A stretch of 46,419 bases of DNA from Salinicola sp. (GTDB taxonomy: Bacteria; Pseudomonadota; Gammaproteobacteria; Pseudomonadales; Halomonadaceae), in NCBI GenBank assembly GCA_002695065.1, contig NZNW01000067.1, positions 1 through 46,419 on the forward strand, written 5' to 3'. A program made the position numbers and the translations under genes. The first letter of the stretch is position 1. Each line of letters opens with the position of its first letter. Shown here in pieces: positions 14,656 to 21,808 of this stretch. The notes beneath the pieces are model-generated. The model ran no database searches. It was not told the DNA's origin and saw only the letters and a list, made by a program, of their open reading frames with translations.

Positions 14656-14818
14656 ATGCGTCTGTGTGGTTGGCGTTGGATGAAAATGCGACGCTAATGT
14701 TCGATAGCGTATGGTGGGGCTGCAAGCCGAAGTGGGCGAGGGAGACAGTGCCGCAATGATCAACGCTCGGGTGGAGACGTTGGCTACGTTGAAATATTAT
14801 TCGGCGGCGTTCCAGTGA
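14656..14818 (+). pseudogene. Broken SRAP (YedK/HMCES) gene fragment
   Basis: One frame reads D-S-V-W-W-G-C-K-P-K-W-A up to a TGA at 14757-14759. From 14756 the adjacent frame continues M-I-N-A-R-V-E-T-L-A-T and ends in a TGA at 14816-14818. SRAP proteins, which crosslink abasic sites in single-stranded DNA, carry W-G...P-x-W followed by I-N-A-R-x-E-T in exactly this order (known from YedK). The fragment lacks the N-terminal Cys region and most of the C-terminus and has a frameshift, so it is dead. It stops 2 bp before the type VI module. Confidence 0.7.
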
Positions 14819-14820
14819 AA

Positions 14821-15222
14821 TCACGCCGAATCGTGAATCCCGATCACGATAAAGGCCATCAGAACAGCGATCGGCGCGACGATCACGAAGCTGGCGTAGA
14901 TCCACGTCACCACGTTGAGGACCCACGGAGGGGCACTTTCGACGGCGTGAATTCTATCGGGGCGCTCGAGATAGATCCGGTGCTGGCCCCATTTGGTATT
15001 GCGGCAAAGCACCTTGAGACCATAGCCGCTCATCCGGTGGGCCGAGAGTGGAAGCCCCTTGAAGAAAAGTTCCTTTTCCGAGGCCAGTGGCCCCAGTGCT
15101 CGATCAACCTTGTCGATGATGAACGGCGCGAGGATCATGCCGACAATGACGAGCAGGAAGGCCAGTATGCCCAAGCCGATCGTAGTGAAAAGCAGAGCTC
15201 CGAAGACTACTGAATCGTTCAT
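14821..15222 (-). CDS. Membrane protein, candidate T6SS immunity (copy 2)
   Basis: A 133-residue protein starting at 15222 (the stop of the preceding gene overlaps its ATG by one base, TAATG). It has an N-terminal hydrophobic helix (about 5-30) and a C-terminal one (about 100-128), flanking a cytosolic core with P-F-I-I-D-K-V-D-R and E-L-F-F-K-G. It is homologous to the next gene along its length. Tandem membrane-bound homologues directly after a PAAR effector, in one operon, are typical of immunity proteins against membrane-active toxins. The role is inferred from this context. Confidence 0.65.
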   Translation of the reverse strand: MNDSVVFGALLFTTIGLGILAFLLVIVGMILAPFIIDKVDRALGPLASEKELFFKGLPLSAHRMSGYGLKVLCRNTKWGQHRIYLERPDRIHAVESAPPWVLNVVTWIYASFVIVAPIAVLMAFIVIGIHDSA

Positions 15223-15614
15223 TAGTCCAGGTACATCAGCAGCCAACCGAAGAGAAAAAACAGAGCGCCCGTGAACATTAGAGGGGCGTGAACCCATACG
15301 AGCCACAGCCGTAAACCACGAGGCATTGTTTCCACTGCTTTCACGAGATCGGGACGTCCTTCAAATATCTTGCGCTGATATCGCCGCGTATTGCGAAACA
15401 GAATAACGCGGCCATACGTTCCCAACCGTGTGAACGAGAGCGGGTAGCCCTTGAACAGGATTTCATCCTCGGGGTACATGCCCCCCAGTATTCGGTCCAC
15501 TCTATCGATGATGACTGGGGCGGCGAGAAGCCCCAGGATCGCGATGATAAAGGTCCAAATGCCAAAGAAAGCCCCGGCCACCGCCACGACGGTTTCAGTC
15601 GTTGTCAGGCTCAC
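15222..15614 (-). CDS. Membrane protein, candidate T6SS immunity (copy 1)
   Basis: A 130-residue paralogue of 14821-15222 with the same layout: hydrophobic helix at about 10-35, P-V-I-I-D-R-V-D-R-I-L-G core, E-I-L-F-K-G-Y-P-L-S, and a C-terminal hydrophobic helix (about 105-128). It starts 3 bp after the PAAR-effector stop, so the three genes form one transcript. Two diverged copies could protect against the resident toxin and a related allele, a pattern known from other effector-immunity loci. Function is not proven by sequence. Confidence 0.65.
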   Translation of the reverse strand: MSLTTTETVVAVAGAFFGIWTFIIAILGLLAAPVIIDRVDRILGGMYPEDEILFKGYPLSFTRLGTYGRVILFRNTRRYQRKIFEGRPDLVKAVETMPRGLRLWLVWVHAPLMFTGALFFLFGWLLMYLD

Positions 15615-15617
15615 CCG

Positions 15618-17060
15618 TTACTCCTCATCATCGCCATAAACGACCTCGTAAATAGTACTGCCTAACCGGCGCCCGGGTGCGTTGCCAGCCTCCATGCCAG
15701 CGTAGCCCCCGGTTCCACTGAACAAGGCGGCGCAAACGAGTTTACCACCCGGGCTCAAACCGACCCCCAGCATGCAGATGCGAGCTCCCGTCGTGGTTCC
15801 CACAGCGGTACCCATGGCACCACCACCGGTGCGGCCGACAAATCCCCCATACTCTTCGAACTGTACCTGGCGGCATGCTTGAGTATCCACCGCATCATCA
15901 CAAGCGCTTTCGATGGTCAGATCCGTGGCCGTATAGTCGAGCGCGATGGCGAGGTAGTTCGTTACATCCAGTGTTTTGGCCCATCTCCCCGCCAACCTGA
16001 TGCCTTCCCCGACTGTTGGAATCCCGTTTTTTCTGAAGCCCTCCAATGCCTGGGTGACACTGTGAAGGATCTTGTCTCCCTTGACGCCGATTTTGGCCTT
16101 GAGGTCCCGAGCTTCCTCGGCGAGATCGAAAGGCTGGTTCATGAATTTTTGGGCGGGAGCTATGATCCGGGTCAGTGCCTGATCCACATTTTTCGCTCCC
16201 TTCTCCCAAAGAGACGCCAAGTCATCCAGGGCATCCGCCGAGGCCGATTTGAGAGGGCTTAGCGCTGCCGCGAATACACCGCCTGCGGTGGATGTGGTAC
16301 CCATTGCACCAGCAGCCCGTTCGCTGATGCTAGCCTGTCGTTCTGCATCGGCGGGCGCGGCTTTTTCGTTCGCGATCTCCATCATCGCGCCCCAGTTGTC
16401 GATCAGCACCCGGGCCTGCTCGGGCTTGAGCTGCTGGACGGTTTGCTGGGCGAGCCGGGCCTGGTCCTGCAGCGTTTGCTCCTCGGCCATGCACATCTGG
16501 TTCTCGGGGTCGCTGAGCACGATCATCGAGCCGGGCAGCACGTATTCCGGCAGATGGGTATTGAGCCGTTCGAACATGGCGTCGACTTCGGCGGAGGGCG
16601 AGGGCAGCAGATCCTGCTTGATCTGGTCGCGGTAGCCTGCCTCGCGGACGACGTGGAACCCCGGCGCGATCGTCGACTGGCTCTCCTTCTCGGCAGTCTC
16701 ATCGCTCATGACCCTGCCGGCTGCCGCCGCGGCCGGCGAGAATACGGGTTGGGGAACCGGAGGGCTCTTTGCCTCCTCTGTGCCGATCATGTGGGTTCCA
16801 TTCATCGAGGAGACGAGTGCCGCGCCGCAGGAGGTGTGGCAGCCCTGAAAGGCGACCTGCTTGCCATTGATTCGGAGCGTGGGGTGGCCCTCGACGATCG
16901 TGCAAACGCTGCCGTGGCCATCCTTTGGACAGGTGACCTTGTCGCCGACGACGGCAACCGGTTTGCCATGCACGATGTAGGTGCTCTGGCCGCTAATCAC
17001 CTTGCCGCCGTGACTGGTGGCGTCCCCCAAACGGATCATGCCGTCGCCGGGCTTGAACAT
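15618..17060 (-). CDS. PAAR-tipped type VI secretion effector with C-terminal glycine-zipper region
   Basis: A 480-residue protein. Residues about 8-95 are a PAAR domain (M-I-R-L-G-D-A-T-S-H-G-G start, Cys44, Cys53, Cys74, Cys78), the zinc-capped cone that sits on the VgrG spike of the type VI secretion system. A LysM-like stretch ends at about 172-186 (V-L-P-G-S-M-I-V-L-S-D-P), a helical region follows, and residues about 403-460 are a Gly-rich hydrophobic zipper suited to membrane insertion. The C-terminus is therefore a candidate pore-forming toxin; two tandem membrane proteins follow as likely immunity. AGGGA precedes the start. A phage carrying such a module is unusual. Confidence 0.8.
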   Translation of the reverse strand: MFKPGDGMIRLGDATSHGGKVISGQSTYIVHGKPVAVVGDKVTCPKDGHGSVCTIVEGHPTLRINGKQVAFQGCHTSCGAALVSSMNGTHMIGTEEAKSPPVPQPVFSPAAAAAGRVMSDETAEKESQSTIAPGFHVVREAGYRDQIKQDLLPSPSAEVDAMFERLNTHLPEYVLPGSMIVLSDPENQMCMAEEQTLQDQARLAQQTVQQLKPEQARVLIDNWGAMMEIANEKAAPADAERQASISERAAGAMGTTSTAGGVFAAALSPLKSASADALDDLASLWEKGAKNVDQALTRIIAPAQKFMNQPFDLAEEARDLKAKIGVKGDKILHSVTQALEGFRKNGIPTVGEGIRLAGRWAKTLDVTNYLAIALDYTATDLTIESACDDAVDTQACRQVQFEEYGGFVGRTGGGAMGTAVGTTTGARICMLGVGLSPGGKLVCAALFSGTGGYAGMEAGNAPGRRLGSTIYEVVYGDDEE

Positions 17061-17223
17061 CAGGCTTCCCTTATTTAAATCGCTACCGGCGAGTCTATTA
17101 CAGGCTCGGTGAAAGCCTCAAAGCGTGGCATGCCGCAGGCTGGCGCAATGGGCGATCTCCTACACAAAAATCCGACATTCGCTCTTCCACTACCAGTCGA
17201 GCGCAAAGACATTCCCCTTTTAA

Positions 17224-17239
17224 CTGTTTGGATATACAG
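17224..17239 (+). promoter_or_regulatory. LexA (SOS) box
   Basis: CTGT-N8-ACAG with a T/A-rich centre matches the gammaproteobacterial LexA operator exactly in both arms. It overlaps a TATACA -10-like element at 17233-17238 and lies 48 bp before the UmuD-like gene at 17287. It also lies in the gap upstream of the leftward PAAR effector, so it could influence both. Confidence 0.8.
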
Positions 17240-17286
17240 TAATGTTGAGTTTCAGTCAGAACGTTGCGACAGGGTGCGAGTAAGCA

Positions 17287-17637
17287 ATGCAGGTGCAATA
17301 TCTGGGGCCACTGATGATGGGGCTGGGACATCCGGCGCTTTTTGGTTATGACCTGGAACGCTTCCCGGCGAGCTGCTTCGCCGTGGAGTTGAAGGAGGGT
17401 GCCGGCTTAGACGGCCCGCTGATCGAGGGCGACGTGCTGATCGCGGACGAAAGCCGGATGATCGGCAACGAGGATCTCACCATCGCGAAGGTCGAGGGTG
17501 AGCATCTACTGGCGAGAGCCTGGCGCATCGGTGGCCGGCTGCGGCTGATACCGCTGCAGGGTCGGGAGTCGGTATTCGCGCGGGAGGAGATGCTGCTGGG
17601 CGTGGTGGTGAGCCAGGCGAGAAGCTACGTGGCGTAA
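17287..17637 (+). CDS. UmuD-like S24-fold protein without catalytic dyad, 116 aa
   Basis: Residues about 28-114 follow the UmuD/LexA C-terminal fold: I-E-G-D-V-L-I-A-D (about 46-54) aligns with the S-D-G-D-L-L-I-V-D strand of UmuD, then L-R-L-I-P-L and G-V-V-V. The G-D-S-M serine position is replaced by G-A-G-L and the lysine position (V-K-K-L in UmuD) by L-A-R-A, so self-cleavage should be lost. There is no DNA-binding domain and no umuC follows. A perfect LexA box lies 48 bp upstream, so it is SOS-induced. It may modulate a polymerase or a repressor. Confidence 0.65.
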   Translation: MQVQYLGPLMMGLGHPALFGYDLERFPASCFAVELKEGAGLDGPLIEGDVLIADESRMIGNEDLTIAKVEGEHLLARAWRIGGRLRLIPLQGRESVFAREEMLLGVVVSQARSYVA

Positions 17638-17951
17638 TGGTATAGCCGAGGCGATTCACTTAGGAGGTGAATCGTCTCGTGCACGAAGGTCTGAGTCAGG
17701 TAACCAGTGCTAGTAGGTGTACCTCGACCGCTCAGGCCACGATAAAGCGGGATTCGTCGAGCAGCGCTGCTGATGCAGAAACTCAAGCGTAGTGAGTTAC
17801 CTTGATTGGTCTTAAAAACTTACTGCTTTTTCATGCGACTGTGGTAGTCGATGTCGTCGGTTACTGCCCCTATTTTTGGTTAAAGAAGCAGCGGAATTCC
17901 ATAATTTTTTCTGGAGACTGAATAGAAAGATGCCGAACTGCTACGAGGTCG
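17638..17951. other. Non-coding gap with strong hairpin
   Basis: No gene is supported in these 314 bp. A 12-bp stem (17648-17659 with 17667-17678, one wobble) with a 7-nt loop stands 10 bp after the UmuD-like stop. It has no T tract, but may protect or end that transcript. The rest falls in GC towards the next gene, and I found no recognisable umuC remnant in it. Confidence 0.45.
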
Positions 17952-18383
17952 CTAATGAGGCAGGTGGTCTAAGTACGGCACCATTCCCCTCGATCTTCCG
18001 GTAACCATGTGGTTGTATTCTATCTCGCTAATATAAAGGTCGCGGGCTTTACCATCTATCACTGTTTCGATTTTATAGAACCCGGGCCCTCCACCGACAA
18101 TTGAGTAGTCTGTGCTTTGACGTAAGTGAAAGCATTCACTATTCCCAAGAACTTTGCCTCTCTTTTCTGTATTTAATTGCTCTATGCTTTTGGCGATTTT
18201 CAACATCGTGAATTGATATTTGCATAGCAACGTCGTAGCTGGAAGAGATTCATTGCCCCATTTTTTGTCGAAGGGTAAACCGTTCATGTAGATGGCGCTT
18301 AAACTCGATGTCAGCGCACCAAGGCATATGATAAGAATTAACGTTGTTTTTGCTATTGACCAGCGGGTTGGTAAGTCAGACAT
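17952..18383 (-). CDS. Membrane-anchored hypothetical protein, 143 aa
   Basis: An N-terminal hydrophobic helix (about residues 11-33) acts as signal anchor. A polar domain with two Cys (about 54 and 83) and aromatic-rich strands (Y-S-I-V-G-G-G-P-G-F-Y-K-I-E) follows, probably facing the periplasm. It is AT-rich and on the opposite strand from the genes that follow. The family is not recognised, and the ribosome site is weak. Accessory gene of unknown role. Confidence 0.5.
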   Translation of the reverse strand: MSDLPTRWSIAKTTLILIICLGALTSSLSAIYMNGLPFDKKWGNESLPATTLLCKYQFTMLKIAKSIEQLNTEKRGKVLGNSECFHLRQSTDYSIVGGGPGFYKIETVIDGKARDLYISEIEYNHMVTGRSRGMVPYLDHLPH

Positions 18384-18543
18384 ATGCGTAACCCAAATAG
18401 CTCTATGCTAGTCTATGTGTGCACAACAGAATGTGAAAAAAACAAGCAATTGTGAATGCTTCGTCTAGCCTTTGGGGTTATGGCCAGCCCATAGCGTGAC
18501 TGGTAGGGTTTTATGCTCTTGCACTATTATCGAGGTAATGCAA

Positions 18544-18906
18544 ATGGTTGTTTTGTTTGCGTTTTTATTGATTGGGTGTCTGGGTATGACGATGTCATCT
18601 CCTGCGAAAGCTGCCGGAGCTCCTTCTCCCCATCAGTTCGGAATGGCACTTCAAGCCTCCCTTCAGTGCATTGGGTTGCAGATGCGTTCCGATACTGAGT
18701 ACAAAATCAACGCTGACCGGTCGACCGCTATCAGGTTTAGCGAGGGGTTCGATGAAGGCTTGTATTATGCCATGGATAGGGGGGGCGCAATTTGTGATGA
18801 GGCCTGGAGTAAATTCGGCTGTGATGGTGATGAAGTTCCAAACCTTCTTCAGCATTCACCTATAATGAGTCCAAATAGAGAGATTTGCATTTATCGCGCA
18901 CTCTGA
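18544..18906 (+). CDS. Exported Cys-containing hypothetical protein, 120 aa
   Basis: I start at 18544 because GAGG lies 8 bp before it and the signal peptide then begins at the N-terminus; ATGs further upstream lengthen the protein without a ribosome site. Hydrophobic residues 1-18 lead to a signal-peptidase site near A-K-A. The mature part carries several Cys (Q-C-I-G, A-I-C-D, F-G-C-D, E-I-C-I) likely forming disulfides in the periplasm. The family is not recognised. It is diverged from its neighbours in composition, like the preceding gene. Confidence 0.5.
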   Translation: MVVLFAFLLIGCLGMTMSSPAKAAGAPSPHQFGMALQASLQCIGLQMRSDTEYKINADRSTAIRFSEGFDEGLYYAMDRGGAICDEAWSKFGCDGDEVPNLLQHSPIMSPNREICIYRAL

Positions 18907-18963
18907 CAGTGAAACCTGGCATTTTCAATGCCGACTGTATAGCCGATGTTTGTGAGGTTTCTT

Positions 18964-19314
18964 ATGAAAGTTCAGATTAAACGTATTTATGATAAGGCCA
19001 GTCCAGACGATGGTTACCGTGTGCTAGTGGACGGTATTTGGCCCAGGGGAGTCGCTAAGCGTGACGCTAAAATTGATGAGTGGCGGAAAGAGCTCGCTCC
19101 TTCTAGATCACTGCGGCAATGGTACGGGCATGATCAGGAGAGATGGAGTGAATTTCGAAAGGCGTATGAACGTGAGCTCGCCCACGCTGACCCAGAGGCC
19201 GTAAAAACCCTTCGACAGATCACCAAGAAGCAAACACTGACGTTGCTATTTGCAGCACGAAGTACTGACTATAACAATGCGGTAATACTCAAGGCGTATT
19301 TGGAGAGGACATGA
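18964..19314 (+). CDS. DUF488 (YeaO-like) family protein
   Basis: This 116-residue protein matches the DUF488/YeaO family: early I-K-R-I-Y-D, then R-V-L-V-D-G-I-W-P-R-G-V, E-W-R-K-E-L-A-P-S and W-x-E-F-R-x-A-Y, with a final L-L-F-A-A-R-S. The start at 18964 follows GAGG; an ATG 18 bp upstream lacks spacing. The function of the family is not settled. Chromosomal copies are common in bacteria, so a copy in a prophage is accessory cargo. It is translationally coupled (ATGA) to the 63-aa gene that follows. Confidence 0.85.
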   Translation: MKVQIKRIYDKASPDDGYRVLVDGIWPRGVAKRDAKIDEWRKELAPSRSLRQWYGHDQERWSEFRKAYERELAHADPEAVKTLRQITKKQTLTLLFAARSTDYNNAVILKAYLERT

Positions 19315-19502
19315 ACGACGACGCTGCTTTGATGATCGCAGTGCGGGTGAAGGAAGCTTGTATACAGGCCGCGAAGGCTGGTTACGAAGACGCTGCTATT
19401 TTGGGTTTATGCCATGAGGGTGCCGTTGAAGCGTCCGTGAGCGCCATTCAGACAATAGACGTCGATGCGATACTGAGAGAATTGGCGGCAAAAGATTACT
19501 GA
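19311..19502 (+). CDS. Small helical protein coupled to DUF488, 63 aa
   Basis: The start overlaps the DUF488 stop by four bases. The acidic, Ala-rich helical product (V-R-V-K-E-A-C-I-Q-A-A, residues about 11-21) lacks signal or membrane segments. The motif A-A-I-L-G-L-C-H-E-G-A-V-E-A occurs in the middle. Similar short partners beside DUF488 genes are plausible, but I cannot name a family. Confidence 0.6.
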   Translation: MNDDAALMIAVRVKEACIQAAKAGYEDAAILGLCHEGAVEASVSAIQTIDVDAILRELAAKDY

Positions 19503-19519
19503 TAGCTGAACCGTTTGGC

Positions 19520-19657
19520 GATATCGGTGGACTTGCACCGCCATTGCTATTCTCGCTTTCTGGTGTCCCCGACGGTGATGGCGTCGGGGGATGTCGGGAA
19601 ACACGACGCCGGTGGCACTTGTATCGTCGACCATTCGATAGCGATAGGAAAAAGCAT
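19520..19657 (-). pseudogene. Frameshifted hicB-like antitoxin relic
   Basis: Read leftward from 19657, one frame gives M-L-F-P-I-A-I-E-W, a second gives V-D-D-T-S-A-T-G-V-V-F-P-D-I-P, the first resumes with D-A-I-T-V-G-D-T, and then the second gives K-A-R-I-A-M-A-V-Q-V-H. Joined, this is the partial RNase-H fold of HicB antitoxins (M-x-F-P-I-A-I-E...G-V-x-x-P-D-x-P-G...A-G-D-T). At least two frameshifts break it and no hicA is next to it, so it is a remnant. Confidence 0.55.
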
Positions 19658-19691
19658 GGTTCGATCTCCCTGGGTCTTAGGCCACCGATGA

Positions 19692-20024
19692 TCAATCCTC
19701 CGAAAGCTGCTCCACCGTGACGCCCAGCGCCGTGGCTATTTTTTCCAGTGTCGCCTGCCGCGGCTTTCGGGCGGTTTCCTGCTGGGCATAGGCTGACTGG
19801 GAAATTCCGATGCGCTTGGCGACTTGTGCTTGCGTCAGCCCCAGGTGTCGCCGCCAGGCCGCCACCATGGTGATGTCCTCGTTCACGACCATACCGACGA
19901 CTTCATTGGGGATCAGGTCGGGTTCGGTGTGGCTGGCCAAGTAGTCTTGATACGGGATAACCACGTAGGCCGGGGCGCCATCCGGCCCATTGATGATTTG
20001 GACATTCTCAGTATGTGCGTTCAT
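19692..20024 (-). CDS. HigA/XRE-type antitoxin
   Basis: A 110-residue antitoxin with an N-terminal toxin-binding part (about 1-45) and a C-terminal XRE helix-turn-helix (about 52-108), recognition L-G-L-T-Q-A-Q-V-A-K-R-I-G-I-S-Q. It overlaps the toxin gene by 17 bp and is second in the operon. It should neutralise the RelE-like protein and repress the shared promoter. Toxin-first order is the HigBA style. Confidence 0.9.
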   Translation of the reverse strand: MNAHTENVQIINGPDGAPAYVVIPYQDYLASHTEPDLIPNEVVGMVVNEDITMVAAWRRHLGLTQAQVAKRIGISQSAYAQQETARKPRQATLEKIATALGVTVEQLSED

Positions 20025-20262
20025 CGCGTTTTCTCACCTCCTGGATCTGTACGATTCGAATGCCACCGTCCCAATCGAACAGCACGCGGTAGTTGCCAAC
20101 CCGCAGGCGGTAGCCGTACTGGTGTTTTTTTAGGGCTTTGACGTTGTGCACGTCCGGCATTTCGGCGAGAGACTGAACCGCTTCGTAGAGGGTGGCCTGT
20201 TGCTTCGGCGGCAGCTTCCGCAGTTGCTTGAAGGCCTTGGTCTTCCACTGGATGGTGTTCAT
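20008..20262 (-). CDS. RelE-family toxin
   Basis: An 84-residue RelE/ParE-superfamily protein, usually a ribosome-dependent mRNA interferase. The fold is marked by W-K-T-K-A-F-K-Q-L-R-K-L-P, Y-G-Y-R-L-R-V-G-N-Y-R-V-L-F-D and a final strand I-R-I-V-Q-I-Q-E-V-R-K-R. Basic residues suited to RNA binding (Arg in Y-R-L-R, N-Y-R) are present, so it looks active. It stabilises the prophage or acts against incoming phage. It is the first gene of the toxin-antitoxin operon, 82 bp from the end of gene D. Confidence 0.9.
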   Translation of the reverse strand: MNTIQWKTKAFKQLRKLPPKQQATLYEAVQSLAEMPDVHNVKALKKHQYGYRLRVGNYRVLFDWDGGIRIVQIQEVRKRDERTY

Positions 20263-20343
20263 CTTTCCCCCGCGTCCGATGAACCCATGGTATGTCGTTT
20301 TATAAGTTTTTGCAAAGATACACTTATATTTTTGTGGGAACGC

Positions 20344-21357
20344 TTATTGCGCTGGTTTCGCGCCACGTGTCTCGAACTGCAGGCTATTGGTGTAGCCGGC
20401 ATCGCCAATGTCGTGCCTGACCTCTACCAGCAGCCACTCGGTTTCCTCGATTTCACGTTTCCAGCCGACGCATCGCGCCGGCGTCTCGGGGTAGATGTTC
20501 GCACGCCCCTCGGCAAGCGTCAGGCCGAATTCAGCGACACCGCGCTGCAGGCGTTGCCATTCGGCCCTGGCAGCGGCGAGGGCGTCTTCCTCGCTCGCAT
20601 GGATGGACCGCAGGCGCTTGGGGTTGTCGTCGGTACCCGCGAGGACGTCGCGGCGCGCGGCGCCGTCGGTATCGTGCCAGGCGGCCACCACGCCCGAGTA
20701 GCTGTCGCGGTCGGTCACGCTGTAGCGGTGCTGGTCGCCGTCCTGGCGCCGGATGATGATCGGCGGGATCTCAAGCCCGTTGGCGGTGGTGGCTTGGCCG
20801 GCCGGGATGAACAGCAGGTTGCCGGCCTTCACGGTTGCCACGGCGTCATAGCGCTCGGCCAGGCGGGTGAGGAAGTTGATATCGCTTTCTTCTGTCTGGT
20901 CGATGTGGGCAACGCCGACGATGCGCAGCGCCTGGCCGATGCTGGGGTTCAGGTCGTGGCGCTTGGCGATAGTGGTGACGATGTCGCCGATGGTTGTGCG
21001 GTGCCAGCTCTGCGTGCGCTTCACCGGGAACTGGCCGCGCAGATTGGCGCTACTGGCACGGATCGAGAGCGTATCCGGTGAGCCGGAATGCTCGATCTCG
21101 TCGACGATGAAGGTGCCGCGCTGGGTCAGAGGCTCGCCGCTCCAGCCGATGGCGACGTGGATCTCGACGCCGCGGCGGGGCAGGGCGAGCTGACCGTCAT
21201 CGTCGGTCAGCACGATATCCAGTTGATCGGCCTCGAGGCCGCGGCGATCCGTCAGCGTGAGACGCTGCAGGCGGCCGCGAACGCGTGGGGTGATCTGCTG
21301 GCCGTTGATCGCCAGGCGGTAATCCGGCGAGCGTGCCGGTTTGCCAAAGCTGCTCAT
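20344..21357 (-). CDS. D: Tail protein D (late control gene D)
   Basis: A 337-residue GpD-family baseplate hub/tail protein, which with V forms the central spindle of the contractile tail. The start M-S-S-F-G-K-P-A-R-S-P-D-Y-R-L and the block D-I-N-F-L-T-R-L-A-E-R-Y-D-A are family marks. It is the last gene of the FI-FII-E-T-U-D operon; the preceding U gene overlaps it by four bases. Its end borders the accessory region. Confidence 0.92.
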   Translation of the reverse strand: MSSFGKPARSPDYRLAINGQQITPRVRGRLQRLTLTDRRGLEADQLDIVLTDDDGQLALPRRGVEIHVAIGWSGEPLTQRGTFIVDEIEHSGSPDTLSIRASSANLRGQFPVKRTQSWHRTTIGDIVTTIAKRHDLNPSIGQALRIVGVAHIDQTEESDINFLTRLAERYDAVATVKAGNLLFIPAGQATTANGLEIPPIIIRRQDGDQHRYSVTDRDSYSGVVAAWHDTDGAARRDVLAGTDDNPKRLRSIHASEEDALAAARAEWQRLQRGVAEFGLTLAEGRANIYPETPARCVGWKREIEETEWLLVEVRHDIGDAGYTNSLQFETRGAKPAQ

Positions 21358-21797
21358 GCCAGTGCCTGCGTGACGGCGCGCAGTGCGGTTTCGCTGATGG
21401 TGCCGAGCAGCTCGCGGCGGTCGTCGTCGATGCGGGAGAGCGAGAGCGAAAACGTGATGTGCTGCGCGGCACCGTCACGAAAGTACCGATCGGTGCCTTC
21501 GTCCATTGAGTCGATGGTGTAGAGCCCATACATGCGGCCGGTGCCCTCGATCAGCGGCCACGCGGCGCCCTGGTCGCCCATCGCCCGCAGCTGGTCGAGA
21601 TTCGACTGGCCACCGGTGAACTCGGGGTAGAGTTCGCCGGTCAGCGTGATGGTATCGCTACCCGGGCCGAGGAACTGGACCGCCGGGCGCTTACCGATTC
21701 GCGAGAGGCTGGACTGGCGCCATTGGGTCTGGCGCTGCAGCGACTGATAGGCCGCGGTGGGGAGCGAGAACACGAACATGCCGTAGACCATCATCAT
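21354..21797 (-). CDS. U: Tail protein U
   Basis: A 147-residue GpU-family protein needed for tail completion. Marks are the early F-S-L-P-T-A-A-Y-Q-S-L-Q-R-Q-T-Q-W-R and G-P-G-S-D-T-I-T-L-T-G-E-L-Y-P. It starts 11 bp after T and overlaps D by four bases. Several ATGs crowd the start (M-M-M), so the exact first codon is uncertain by two. Confidence 0.92.
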   Translation of the reverse strand: MMMVYGMFVFSLPTAAYQSLQRQTQWRQSSLSRIGKRPAVQFLGPGSDTITLTGELYPEFTGGQSNLDQLRAMGDQGAAWPLIEGTGRMYGLYTIDSMDEGTDRYFRDGAAQHITFSLSLSRIDDDRRELLGTISETALRAVTQALA

Positions 21798-21808
21798 CGG
21801 CTGGATCC

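Noticed and set aside
19407-19634. Minus-strand 75-codon open frame as an intact small gene
   Set aside because: Only its first part makes sense, as the middle of a frameshifted HicB; the rest is antisense to the 63-residue gene at 19311-19502.
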